DNA of 64,000 nucleotides, taken from NCBI GenBank assembly GCA_963797115.1, contig CAWCOH010000002.1:62001-126000 (forward strand), given 5' to 3'. A program made the position numbers and the translations under genes. The notes under the pieces were generated by a model. The model did not search any database. It had not been told where the DNA came from and was given only the letters and a program-made list of their open reading frames with translations. This document shows, piece after piece, positions 7,696 to 16,271 of this stretch (its first letter is position 1; each line of letters starts with the position of its first letter). The DNA is from AP-15 sp963797115. Its GTDB lineage: Bacteria > Pseudomonadota > Alphaproteobacteria > ATCC43930 > CGMCC-115725.

Positions 7696-8746
7696 TGTCG
7701 CGATCATCGAACAGCGAGGGCTGCAACGGCCCGCCCGCGGCGGCGAGCTGCTTGATTGCCGGAGCGCGCAGCGCGGTGATCCAATCCAGACCAGCCGGAC
7801 GCAGTGTCTGCTCTATCCGCGCGCTGGTCAGCACGCCGCGGTCGCCGACCATCACCACGCGCTGCAGCTTGAAGCGCTGCTTTAGCTTATCGATCTGTGC
7901 CGCCAGCGTCACCGGATCGGCGGTGTTGCCCCCGGCCTGCGCCGGGGCAGGCCCCGACACCTCGACCGCGACCGGGCCGCCGTCGGCCGCGCACATCAGG
8001 CCAATGACAATCTGCGGCCGGTCGCCACGGTGATCGCGACTGTAGCCATGCTGCGCCAGTTCACAGCAGCGTCCTTCGAGATAGGTCGAGGTTACGTCGT
8101 AGAGCAGCAGCGCGCCGTCCTTCAGGTGGCGACGGGCCAGCTGGGCTTCGATGAACCGCTGCTCGCGGCCCAGCCAGTCGAGCGCGGCATAAACCTCCTT
8201 GGCGGCAACCTTGCCGAGCCCCAGCATCTCGCCCAGCGAATGGCTGGCAGTGGCGGGGTCCAGCATCCGCGCGGTCGCCAGCTTGGCCGCCGGCTCGAGC
8301 AGCCGAGCGACGATCAGGGCCAGTGCCAAATCCCGCCGGCGTTGCGGCGCCCGGCGCGGCAGCACCGTGTCGAGCGCGATGCGGCGCGCCGTACCCAGTG
8401 CGGCGAGCACATGGCCGTGCGGCAATGCGCGGACGATTTCTACCGCCTCGGCGGCAGGCAGCAGTTGGTCGCCGCGCAGCACGGCGCGGAGTTGCTCGAT
8501 GCGCTCGGCGGGCCAGCGCGACAGGTTGGCAAGGGTTCGGTTCTTGGTCTTGCCGGCCTCGCGGTAGCTCTCCCGCAGCAGGATAGCCGGCGGTGAGCCT
8601 CGGTTCGGGACAACAGCCACATACATGCGGTGACCGAAGCGTAATCGGCGTCAGTAGTCAATCAAAATCTGCCGCCTTACATGACTGCTTGCCATCCAAT
8701 ATCATTTATTTTCTGTGGCTTAACTCAAAATCTGGCCAAAGTTCGG

Positions 8747-9069
8747 CCTAGGCGGCTGACGCGACCGGGATCAAGAAGGCTGTAACGCTGCACGCGCTTG
8801 CGCCACTGCTTCGCGACCCACCTACTCGAGCGTGACATCGATATCAGAATCATCCAGTCAGAGCGTCACTGACCCGATAAGCACGTATGAGGAATATTTA
8901 TTACATTTTACGCGCTTTACTCGATCATAGGTGAATTGGATTTAAATACGGCAATGGCGCCAATGGGAATTTCGACCGCGTCGGGCAGGACGGTTCGTGT
9001 TGGCGGGATCCGGTTCGGTAGCCTCAACAACGCTCGCGCGGTGATGCGACCATGCATGGGAGAGCTCTA
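8747..9069. other. Non-coding stretch between the IS and the lipoprotein gene
   Basis: No gene is supported here. It is locally AT-rich around 8890-8960 and contains TTTAC at 8907 and 8916 (nine bases apart), a loose relative of the phased repeats listed elsewhere. It should hold the promoter of the lipoprotein gene. Confidence 0.5.
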
Positions 9070-9618
9070 ATGTGGAGATCACAAGCGGCGAATTTTTTCG
9101 CCCAACGGATGGGATTGGGAAGGTGGACCATTGGTCTCGTGCTTCTGCTGCTTTTCCAGACGGGGTGCACCGGTTCGCCCGCCACGCTTAGGCTGCCGCC
9201 GGACTTCGAGGTGGCGACGCGGGCGGGTTTCGCAAGTGTCAGCATACGCCAGTCGCTGCCAGGGATGACAGACGTCGAATCCGCGCATTTGATCCGGACG
9301 GCGATGGAAACTGCCGCGCCCGGAAGCGTGCTCTCGACCCCGGTCGAGCCGCCTTTTCCCGCGCTCCGTATTGTTTGGCACGTCCAGCCGGTACCCGCGA
9401 GAGGGGGCTCACAAGTGATGGTCAATGTCTTCGCCGGCCCCGTCCCATTCGACTATGGTCTCGAGACCGTGGATGACTCCGCGCCGACGGCTGCCACTGA
9501 GTGGGCGGTTCGCTCGCTGTCGGAACGGTTGCTTACCAGGATCGGTGCTCACGCAGCCGTGAGGGGTCAAGCCGAGTGGATAACAGCCAAAACCGGTCTG
9601 TATAAAAGGTTTGTGTAA
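9070..9618 (+). CDS. Putative lipoprotein (182 aa)
   Basis: The ATG at 9070 has GGGAGAG a few bases upstream and is preferred over the ATG at 9052. A positively charged N-region (QRMGLGRW) precedes a hydrophobic core (TIGLVLLLLFQ) and TGC, a slightly non-canonical lipobox (Gln at -3), so export and lipidation are probable. The mature part has strand-like segments (ALRIVWHVQPVP, SQVMVNVFAGPVPF) and no motif I recognise. It stands alone between an IS and a broken exported-protein gene. The function is unknown; an envelope location is the only supported statement. Confidence 0.7.
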   Translation: MWRSQAANFFAQRMGLGRWTIGLVLLLLFQTGCTGSPATLRLPPDFEVATRAGFASVSIRQSLPGMTDVESAHLIRTAMETAAPGSVLSTPVEPPFPALRIVWHVQPVPARGGSQVMVNVFAGPVPFDYGLETVDDSAPTAATEWAVRSLSERLLTRIGAHAAVRGQAEWITAKTGLYKRFV

Positions 9619-9804
9619 AAGACCAGGAGACGCGTCATCGGGAAAGCAGTCTGATGATCGCCGATCTCGAAAAATGATGCGCGCCGAACACGTTCGGTTG
9701 TCGCGTCCTGCCGAGACCGCCAGGGCAATTGGCGCTGTCCGGCCTTCACGCACGGCCTCGACGACGGCCGCATCTGCCTCAGCAACAACGCCGCTGAGCG
9801 CGCT

Positions 9805-10124
9805 TTACGCGGTATTGCCCTCGGACGCCGCGCATGGTTGTTCACCGGCTCCGACCGCGGCGGCGAGCGGGCCGGGCCCCAAACCATTGTGGAGCCTCCC
9901 GACGCCACCGTGAAATCCGCCGCCGTGGAACCCGACAAATCCGCCGTGAAATCCGCCGGGGTGAAACCCGCCAACTCCGTGGAAGCCCACGCGTCCGCCA
10001 GCGCGGCATGGGCGAGGTCCGACTGGTAGAGCGCAGTAGCTAGCAGCAGAGCAGCTGCGGCGTGTCCCAGAATCCTTCCTGACCCGGGCTGGCCTCGATT
10101 TGCGCTTGGTGTTGCACGGATCAC
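9805..10124 (-). pseudogene. Gly/His-rich exported protein, frameshifted
   Basis: The 5' part, read from GTG 10124, gives a good signal peptide (HAAAALLLATALYQ, then SDLAHAA). Close after it the frame becomes meaningless (STELAGFTPADF), while the next frame reads GFHGVGGFHPGGFHGG and FHGGGFHGGVGRLHNG and ends at 9805. Small secreted proteins with GGFHGG repeats are common in alphaproteobacteria, so the two halves belong together and one base has been gained or lost between about 9990 and 10015. The natural function of these proteins is unknown; histidine-rich repeats suggest metal binding. Confidence 0.65.
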
Positions 10125-10226
10125 TCCTTATGAACCTTCGGGCGGAGACGACAACCGGACGCGGCTTGACGGCCTACCCTGCTCACTGAGGTGTTACAGC
10201 TCTCCAGTAATGACAAATTATTCTCG

Positions 10227-10241
10227 GTAAATTTTGGTAAA
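10227..10241 (-). promoter_or_regulatory. Candidate operator: TTTAC-N5-TTTAC (minus strand)
   Basis: On the plus strand GTAAA occurs at 10227 and again at 10237, exactly 10 bases apart, in the same intergenic region as the triple repeat at 10413. Tandem half-sites one helical turn apart are what an OmpR-type winged helix would bind; the assignment is inferred. Confidence 0.4.
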
Positions 10242-10412
10242 ACAGCGTGTGGGTAAGGAAGGCGGCGACAGTAGCGGCAGGTGGCGGCGATCTCGCCGCG
10301 GTCGATCGCTCGGAAAACACGCGGACGGTCGCGCCGGACCGCCTTAGAGCAGCGCTGATGCCGATTTACGGTGGGCTTCGGCAGGCATCACCGGGACAAC
10401 CGGCCCGCTCAT

Positions 10413-10437
10413 TTTACCACGATTTACTGACCTTTAC
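10413..10437 (+). promoter_or_regulatory. Candidate operator: three TTTAC repeats with 10-bp period
   Basis: TTTAC starts at 10413, 10423 and 10433 with five-base spacers of unrelated sequence. This is the best example of a repeat that recurs at 26123 and 31269 and, with substitutions, at 47420. It lies about 190 bases before the start of the small exported protein. Confidence 0.5.
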
Positions 10438-10625
10438 CTGACTTCACTGGCTCCGGCGATGCGGTGTAGCCAACTCTCATCCTGAACCCGGCAACGTCAC
10501 TGGGCTGAAGCGCCGGATCATAGATTCAGACATCAAAACGCCGCAACCCGCACTCGTCCCTCTAAGATGAAGTACGGGTCCTCTTAGAGGGCGGTATCGC
10601 TCTTGAAATCTCCGGAGATCTTCCG

Positions 10626-10916
10626 ATGAAGAGCTTGTCCTTTGCAATCTCGGCCCTGGCCACCTTGGGGCTCGCGATGACCCCCGTTGCCGCCGAGGAG
10701 CGCGCGACAGAGCCGCCGCCGCAGCTGCGCGCCGTCAACCCCAGCCTGTCGCTGTCTGCGCCCACAAACAGCCCGCTTCAAGAGCAGATGCGGCAGGACT
10801 ACGCAACTGGCCTGATGGGCGCGCAGCGCGAGCTGTTGCAGCAGAACCCGTCAGGCCTCGGCCGACAGGAGCAGGCGATCGACCGCGAACTCAACGGCTA
10901 TATGGAACCTCGCTAG
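10626..10916 (+). CDS. Small secreted hypothetical protein (96 aa)
   Basis: The product has a clear Sec signal peptide (MKSLSFAISALATLGLAMTP, cleavage likely after VAA). The mature domain is about 73 residues, rich in Gln, Pro and Glu, with a probable helix around QEQMRQDYATGLMGAQRELL. A GGAG motif sits 9 bases before the ATG. I know no family for it. It is 164 bases upstream of the RND pump start and on the same strand, so co-transcription is possible but not shown. Confidence 0.75.
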   Translation: MKSLSFAISALATLGLAMTPVAAEERATEPPPQLRAVNPSLSLSAPTNSPLQEQMRQDYATGLMGAQRELLQQNPSGLGRQEQAIDRELNGYMEPR

Positions 10917-11080
10917 CTCCACTCGCATCGCGGCGGGCGGCTCGGGCACAGAGGCCTCTCATTCTCGACTGACACGCGTTGCGGCCGCTGCCCCGACTCA
11001 GCGCGCAACTCGATCTGCCGAATGACGTAACAGGAAAGCTGAGGCAATGAGTCGCGACCGGGAATGAACGGAGGCACTGC

Positions 11081-14000
11081 TTGGGAATCGTTCGCTTCGC
11101 GCTGAAATACCCGCATACCTTTTATGTGGTGGCGGCGCTCATCCTCTTTCTCGGGGTGACTGCCGCCATCAAGATGCCGACCGATATTTTCCACGAGATC
11201 AATATCCCCGTGGTATCGGTGATCTGGCAGTACACCGGTCTCAACACGACCGAGATGGAGCAGCGCGTCACCACCTACAGCCAATACGCGATCAGCTCCA
11301 ATGTTAACGGGATCAAGGACATCGAGGCCGAGACCGTCAACGGCATCTCGGTGCAAAAAATCTATTTCCAGCCCGATGTGAACCTCGATCTCGCGATCGC
11401 GCAGATCGTTGCCGCGACGAACTCGATCCGCGCATTGTTGCCGACCGGCATCGAGCCGCCGGTCGTCGTGCAGTACAGCGCGTCGGCAGTGCCGGTCCTG
11501 CATATCAGCCTCAGCTCCGACAGGCTGAGCGAGGCGCAGCTCTACGATTACGGCATCTATCGATTGCGGCAGATGCTCGCGCCGGTCCACGGCGTCACAC
11601 TGCCGACGCCGGCGGGCGGCAAATACCGGCAGATCATGGTTGATATCGACCAGACGGAGCTCCTCGCCAAGGGTCTCACGCCGCTGCAGGTGGTAAGCGC
11701 GGTCAATGCGCAGAACCTGACCTTGCCTGGTGGCGATGCGAAGATCGGCACGACCGATTACACCGTGCGCACCAATTCGATGCCGCCAACGATCGAGGCG
11801 CTCAACGACATCCCGGTCAGCTATTCGAACGGCGCCACCGTCTTTCTCAGGGATATCGGTCATGTGCGGGACGGCAATCTGGTGCAGCAGAACATCGTCC
11901 GGGCAGACGGCAAGGGCTCGGTCCTGCTCAGCATCATCAAAAACGGCAATGCCTCGACATTGACGGTCGTCAATGCGGTCAAGCACGTGCTGGACATCGC
12001 GCGGGCCTCGGCGCCCTCCGGGACGGTCATCAAATCGCTGTTCGATCAGTCGGTGTTCGTCACCTCTTCGGTGATCGCCGTGCTGCGCGAAGGCGCGATC
12101 GCGGCTGGGCTCACAGCGTTGATGATTCTGCTGTTCCTCGGCTCGTGGCGACCGACGATCGTCGTGATGATCTTCATCCCGCTCGCAATGCTGACCTCGC
12201 TCGTTGTGCTCTACTTCCTTGGCGAGACGATCAACACGATGACATTGGGCGGGCTGGCGCTCGCGGTCGGCATTCTGGTCGACGACTCAACGGTGACAAT
12301 CGAGAACACCTATCGCCTGCTCGACGAGGAGAAAATGCCGCTGCCGCGGGCGACATTGCACGGCGCCGCCGAAATCGCGATGCCGACACTGGTCTCCACA
12401 CTCGCGATCAGCTGCGTCTTTACCTCGGTGGTCTTCCTCGAAGGGCCGGCGAAATATTTGTTCACGCCCCTTGGCCTCGCCGTCGTCTTTGCGATGCTCG
12501 CCTCATATGGCCTGTCGCGTACATTGACCCCGATCACGATCGGCCAGCTGCTAAAGGGCCATCATAAGGGCGCGCCCGCGGCAAATGCCGGTGACGGGTT
12601 CTTTTCCTGCTTCCACGCATCCTTTGAGCGCAACTTCGATCGTCTGCGCGAAAGTTATATCGGGCTGCTCACGATCCTGCTGACCCGACGGATCATTGTT
12701 CCGATCCTCGCCGTCCTCGTGCTCGCGATGGGCGCCGTGATGTTCACCTTTGTCGGCCGCGATTTCTATCCGGCGATTGATGGCGGCATGATCCAGCTCC
12801 ATGTGCGCGCACCGCCGGGCACCCGCATCGAGACAACCGAGCAGATCTTCCAGAAGGTCGAGGACAATATCCGCGAGGTCATTCCGAAAGAAGACCTCGA
12901 TCTGATCGTCGACAATTTCGGGGTACCGGCACGCTCCTATAACTGGGCGTTCTCAGACGGCACTACGATCGCGGTAAATGACGGCGTGATCATGGTGTCC
13001 CTCAAAGACGGCCACGCGCCGACCGCCGATTACGTGCGCCAGCTGAGAGAGGTCCTGCCGGCGGCATTCCCGGAGGATTTGTTTTATTTCCAGCCTGCCG
13101 ATATGGCGACTCAGATTCTGAATTTCGGGCTCACCGCGCAGATCAATGTGCGCACGGTCGGTTACGACCGGGTCAAAAATCTCCGCATTGCCGAAGAGCT
13201 GCGGCGCCGTATCGCCGCCATTCCGGGGGTCGTCGACGCCCATCTGCAACAGGAAGTCCATGCTCCCGACTTCTATGTCCAGATCGATCGCGCGCGGGCG
13301 TTGCAGTTCGGCACCAATGTAAGCGACATCGGCAACAACATCGGGACGAGCCTCAGCTCTTCGGAACAGGTCTCGCCTAATTTCTGGACAGATCCGACCA
13401 ACGGCATTCCCTATTACATCGCGGTGCAGACACCGCAATACCAGGTCAGCTCGCTTGGCGACCTCGGCAACACGCCGGTCAGCACCGGAACCGCCCCGCC
13501 GACAACGCAACCGGTGCCGGGCGAGCTCAGCAATGTGGCGACCTTCAAGCGCGACTCGGTGCCGGGCAGCGCCAACCAAGCCAACATCCAGCCGGTCTAC
13601 GAGGTCTATGCCAGCACCCAGGGCCGCGATCTCGGCAGTATCGCCACCGATATCGACAAGATCACCACCGATCTGAAGAAACAGCTCTCCCCCGGCAACA
13701 CGATCCAGGTGACTGGCCAGATCGATAGCATGAACCAGGCCTTCGGCGATATGACGATTGGTCTCTTGTTCGCGGCTGTCTTCGTCTACCTGCTGATGGT
13801 CGTCAATTACCAGAATTTCGGCGATCCCTTCGTCGTCATTCTGGCATTGCCGGCGACCTTTTGCGGCATCGTCACGATGCTCTACATCACCGGTACGACG
13901 CTCAGCGTTCCCTCGCTGATGGGCGCCATCATGGCGGTCGGCGTCGCCTCGGCAAACTCGATCCTGCTCGTTACTTTTGCGCGCGAGCAGCAGCTCGCCG

Positions 14001-14272
14001 GCAGGACGGCGTTCGATGCCGCGATTTCGGCCGGACACACCCGGATCCGGCCGGTGCTGATGACCGCGACCGCGATGATCGTTGGTATGATCCCGATGGC
14101 GGTCGGCGGCCCGGGCGAGGAGCAGAACGCTGCGCTGGCACGGGCCGTCATCGGCGGCCTCTTGTTTGCCACCCCGACCACCCTGCTCGTCGTGCCCTAC
14201 TTGTTCGCGATGCTGCGCAAGGGCAACGACGGCAAACCGGCGCACGGGGTATTCGAAGAGGTTCCCGAATGA
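11081..14272 (+). CDS. RND efflux transporter, AcrB/HAE1 type (1063 aa)
   Basis: An inner-membrane proton-driven exporter of the RND superfamily. The start is TTG at 11081, supported by CGGAGG six bases upstream. The layout is canonical: helix 1, a large periplasmic porter domain, helices 2-6 with the proton-relay Asp pair in VGILVDDSTVTIENT, a second periplasmic domain, and a matching C-terminal membrane bundle (MAVGVASANSILLVTFAREQ). Length is as expected and no frame break is seen. Its stop overlaps the ATG of the adaptor by four bases, so the two are made together. The pump comes before the adaptor, the reverse of the second RND system at 26629. No TolC-type outer-membrane gene is present in the window. 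Confidence 0.95.
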   Translation: MGIVRFALKYPHTFYVVAALILFLGVTAAIKMPTDIFHEINIPVVSVIWQYTGLNTTEMEQRVTTYSQYAISSNVNGIKDIEAETVNGISVQKIYFQPDVNLDLAIAQIVAATNSIRALLPTGIEPPVVVQYSASAVPVLHISLSSDRLSEAQLYDYGIYRLRQMLAPVHGVTLPTPAGGKYRQIMVDIDQTELLAKGLTPLQVVSAVNAQNLTLPGGDAKIGTTDYTVRTNSMPPTIEALNDIPVSYSNGATVFLRDIGHVRDGNLVQQNIVRADGKGSVLLSIIKNGNASTLTVVNAVKHVLDIARASAPSGTVIKSLFDQSVFVTSSVIAVLREGAIAAGLTALMILLFLGSWRPTIVVMIFIPLAMLTSLVVLYFLGETINTMTLGGLALAVGILVDDSTVTIENTYRLLDEEKMPLPRATLHGAAEIAMPTLVSTLAISCVFTSVVFLEGPAKYLFTPLGLAVVFAMLASYGLSRTLTPITIGQLLKGHHKGAPAANAGDGFFSCFHASFERNFDRLRESYIGLLTILLTRRIIVPILAVLVLAMGAVMFTFVGRDFYPAIDGGMIQLHVRAPPGTRIETTEQIFQKVEDNIREVIPKEDLDLIVDNFGVPARSYNWAFSDGTTIAVNDGVIMVSLKDGHAPTADYVRQLREVLPAAFPEDLFYFQPADMATQILNFGLTAQINVRTVGYDRVKNLRIAEELRRRIAAIPGVVDAHLQQEVHAPDFYVQIDRARALQFGTNVSDIGNNIGTSLSSSEQVSPNFWTDPTNGIPYYIAVQTPQYQVSSLGDLGNTPVSTGTAPPTTQPVPGELSNVATFKRDSVPGSANQANIQPVYEVYASTQGRDLGSIATDIDKITTDLKKQLSPGNTIQVTGQIDSMNQAFGDMTIGLLFAAVFVYLLMVVNYQNFGDPFVVILALPATFCGIVTMLYITGTTLSVPSLMGAIMAVGVASANSILLVTFAREQQLAGRTAFDAAISAGHTRIRPVLMTATAMIVGMIPMAVGGPGEEQNAALARAVIGGLLFATPTTLLVVPYLFAMLRKGNDGKPAHGVFEEVPE

Positions 14273-15558
14273 ACGACCTCGACGTGCGGCCGTTGCTAAA
14301 GGAAGCGCAGCCGCTGTTTCCGCCACCCGAACGCGATACCCCCGAACCGCCGCCAAGCGCGCCTGCAAGGCGGGGCGGTTTCGGGCGATTGCTGCTCGGG
14401 CTCGGCGTGCTTATGCTGTTTATTGGCGCCGTTGTTTTCGGGGTGTGGCGGCACTACGAGCAGCAGCGCCAGGTTGACCACACTGCCCAGCAGCAGGCGG
14501 ACTTCGTTCCGGATGTCCGAGTGGAGGAGGTGGCGCAGCGTCAGGGCCTGGTGCATGTCAGCTTGCCCGGTACGACGCTCGCCTTCGAGGAAGCAAATAT
14601 TTATGCGCGCGCCAGCGGCTATGTCGCAAAGCGCTATGTCGATATAGGCGATCACGTCAAAGCCGGGCAGCTTCTTGCCGAGATCACCGCACCCGAAGTC
14701 GAGGCCCAGGTCGCCCAATATCAGAACAGTCTGCAGCAGGCCCAAGAGATGCAGCGCCAAAATGAAGCCCAGCGCGCGTCTACACAGGTCACCAGCAAGC
14801 GTATTACCGCCCTTGCCAACGAGGGGTGGGCGACGCAGGAGCTGAACGACACCGATCAGTACAGCTTTCAGGCGCAGCAGCACGCGACTACGGTGGCTCA
14901 GTACAATGCCGCAGCGACGGAGCAGCAACTAAAGTACTACAACCAGCAGAAGATCTATCAGCAGGTCGAAGCTCCCTTCGATGGCGTGATCACCCAGCGA
15001 AATATCGATGTCGGCAGCCTGATCACGGCCGACGCGACGAGCGGTACTTCGATGTTTTCGCTGGTCCACAGCGACGTGATCCGGGTTTGGGTGTATGTGC
15101 CCCAGGACGACGCCTTTGGCGTGAGCCCGGGCGTCGAGGCCGTCATCCGCGTACCATCGATGCCCAACCTGACCTTCCACGGCAAGGTGACCCGGATCGC
15201 CGACGCCCTTCAACCGGGGACCCGGACCCTCTTGACCGAGGTCGACATCCCCAATCCGGACGGCGCGCTGCAGCCGGGCGTCTATTGCACTGTCGAGCTG
15301 AAGATTCCGCGCAAATCGCCGGCGCTGATCGTGCCTGCCTCCGCGATCATCTTCAATCAGAACGGCATGCAGGTCGCGGTCGTCGAAAGCGGCATCGCCC
15401 ATCTCCGCAAGATTGCGATCACCACCGATTTCGGTACTGAGGTCGAGGTCAATGAGGGCGTCAAGGACGGCGACAAGGTCATCCTGCAACCACCGGTCAA
15501 CCTGGCCGACGGCGACAAGGTACAGATCATTCCCGAACCGCCGGCGGCCACACCGTAG
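14269..15558 (+). CDS. RND periplasmic adaptor (membrane fusion protein, 429 aa)
   Basis: It starts at ATG 14269 in an ATGA overlap with the pump stop. Residues 1-40 are cytosolic and Pro-rich, followed by one membrane anchor (FGRLLLGLGVLMLFIGAVVF). Next come the first half of a lipoyl-like domain (YARASGYVAKRYVDIGDHVK), a Gln-rich coiled-coil hairpin (about 145-225), the second lipoyl half (VEAPFDGVITQRNIDVGSLI), a beta-barrel and a membrane-proximal domain ending PPVNLADGDKV. It bridges the pump to an outer-membrane channel. The family is certain and the substrate unknown. Confidence 0.94.
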   Translation: MNDLDVRPLLKEAQPLFPPPERDTPEPPPSAPARRGGFGRLLLGLGVLMLFIGAVVFGVWRHYEQQRQVDHTAQQQADFVPDVRVEEVAQRQGLVHVSLPGTTLAFEEANIYARASGYVAKRYVDIGDHVKAGQLLAEITAPEVEAQVAQYQNSLQQAQEMQRQNEAQRASTQVTSKRITALANEGWATQELNDTDQYSFQAQQHATTVAQYNAAATEQQLKYYNQQKIYQQVEAPFDGVITQRNIDVGSLITADATSGTSMFSLVHSDVIRVWVYVPQDDAFGVSPGVEAVIRVPSMPNLTFHGKVTRIADALQPGTRTLLTEVDIPNPDGALQPGVYCTVELKIPRKSPALIVPASAIIFNQNGMQVAVVESGIAHLRKIAITTDFGTEVEVNEGVKDGDKVILQPPVNLADGDKVQIIPEPPAATP

Positions 15559-16034
15559 CGTACCGAAGGCACATTATGTCGCTGCAGCTGACGACTGTGC
15601 CGCCCGAGGAAGACGGAACTGTTCGTCAGCGACGACCGGCGCGCTTCACGATAATTCATAGGCTCATCGCAATACCCGCAGAGCTCCGCTAGGTCGCCCG
15701 ACTTTTATGTGGAGGCTGGTAACAATCGAGCAAAAGCTGTCCTCCATCGGAGCAAAGGCGTCCTAGAGCGGCTCGTCATTCCGTCCCATCTTAGCGATGG
15801 TTCAATTGGGCCCCGGCGGCACTCGAGCCGGCGAGCGAGCCCGCCCCTCTGTGGCCGCCTGACGCCAATCCCCCGAGCGACACCTTTTGCGACCGCGGGG
15901 TGCCTTCCGGCGCTTCATCGCGCAATGCGCGAGAGGCGTCCTCTATCTTACGTGATAATGCAGGTGGAATTCAGGCGCAGGCCCAACCTATGGTTTTCGC
16001 CGGGTCGGCACCACGTCCAAAGCGGACATGGCCA

Positions 16035-16074
16035 GAGTTCGGTTTGTAGCATACGATTGCGATATTGTCAATAT
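16035..16074 (+). repeat. 40-bp direct repeat, left copy
   Basis: Matches 19031-19070 at 35 of 40 positions. The core TTTGTAGCATA is identical in both, and the end contains the near-palindrome GATATTGTCAATATC (perfect at 16061-16075, one arm changed at the right copy). The two copies bracket the first cytochrome-FN3-hemA unit. Confidence 0.7.
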
Positions 16075-16101
16075 CCGATTAACTCTCGGTGCTGGAGTGA
16101 T

Positions 16102-16156
16102 GTTACGGTTCGTTACAAAAGCGCCACAAAATTTTACGAAATAAGGTATTTTAAGG
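16102..16156 (+). promoter_or_regulatory. Phased repeat array upstream of cytochrome copy 1
   Basis: GTTAC at 16102 and 16112, TTTAC at 16133, and TAAGG at 16142 and 16152 all fall on nearly the same 10-bp register, about 140-190 bases before the natural ATG of the cytochrome gene. A similar phased array lies at the same distance before copy 2 (22291). Function is inferred from spacing only. Confidence 0.35.
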
Positions 16157-16271
16157 GTTTTTCCGCGATGCGAAGCTGACGCGAATTAAGGATTAAATTC
16201 AACCAAAAGTCTCTGCAATCGCGCCCGCTAGCGTTGGGCACCAGCCTCCTGAGAGCAGCACGTTCCCCGTT

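Larger units (their letters stand above)
6807..8626 (-). pseudogene. IS1634-family transposase broken by a frameshift
   Basis: The N-terminal part (8626 down to 7565, 353 codons) starts MYVAVVPNRGSPPAILLRES, has the family's LYDVTSTYLEG (first acidic residue of the DDE triad) and VMVGDRGVLT (second), and stops early after LLAEERARK. The remainder (about 7565 down to 6807) continues in another frame with AELLAATEKELALIVGRV, includes RAFHSLKTVDLELRPVFHW with the last acidic site, and ends normally. One base is missing near 7570-7590. No slippery heptamer is obvious there, and IS1634 elements are not known to need frameshifting, so I read it as inactivated. Two 11-residue inserts (PTGQARGL) are described separately. 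Confidence 0.85.
6742..8746. mobile_element. IS1634-like insertion sequence, about 2.0 kb
   Basis: The element is bounded by imperfect terminal inverted repeats. The left end reads CCGAACTTTGCC (6742 onward) and the right end, read on the minus strand, CCGAACTTTGGCC (8746 downward); both continue to TTTTGA, at 6762 and 8725. It contains one transposase gene in two frames. Length and transposase type fit the IS1634 family. No convincing target-site duplication is visible (CCTAAA before, CCTAGG after). It lies just behind the antiporter stop codon. Confidence 0.8.
10125..10625. other. Long intergenic region with phased TTTAC repeats
   Basis: No gene is supported. The region holds two sets of 10-bp-spaced TTTAC repeats (10227-10241 on the minus strand; 10413-10437 on the plus strand) and should carry the promoter for the small exported protein and possibly the RND operon downstream. 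Confidence 0.6.
15559..16271. other. Long intergenic region upstream of the heme module
   Basis: About 700 bases. A 156-codon plus-strand frame (15709-16179) has no family signature and unnatural composition, so I do not call it. The region becomes AT-rich after 16030 and contains a 40-bp repeat (16035), a chain of 10-bp-phased motifs (16102-16156) and the probable promoter of the first cytochrome gene. Confidence 0.55.

Noticed and set aside
12953..14368. 471-codon minus-strand frame opposite the first RND pump
   Set aside because: Shadow frame with Arg/Asp/Gly-rich sequence and no motif; the plus strand encodes a complete pump.
15709..16179. 156-codon plus-strand frame upstream of cytochrome copy 1
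   Set aside because: No signature, no ribosome-binding site, and it runs through the 40-bp repeat and the phased array, so it is better read as non-coding.
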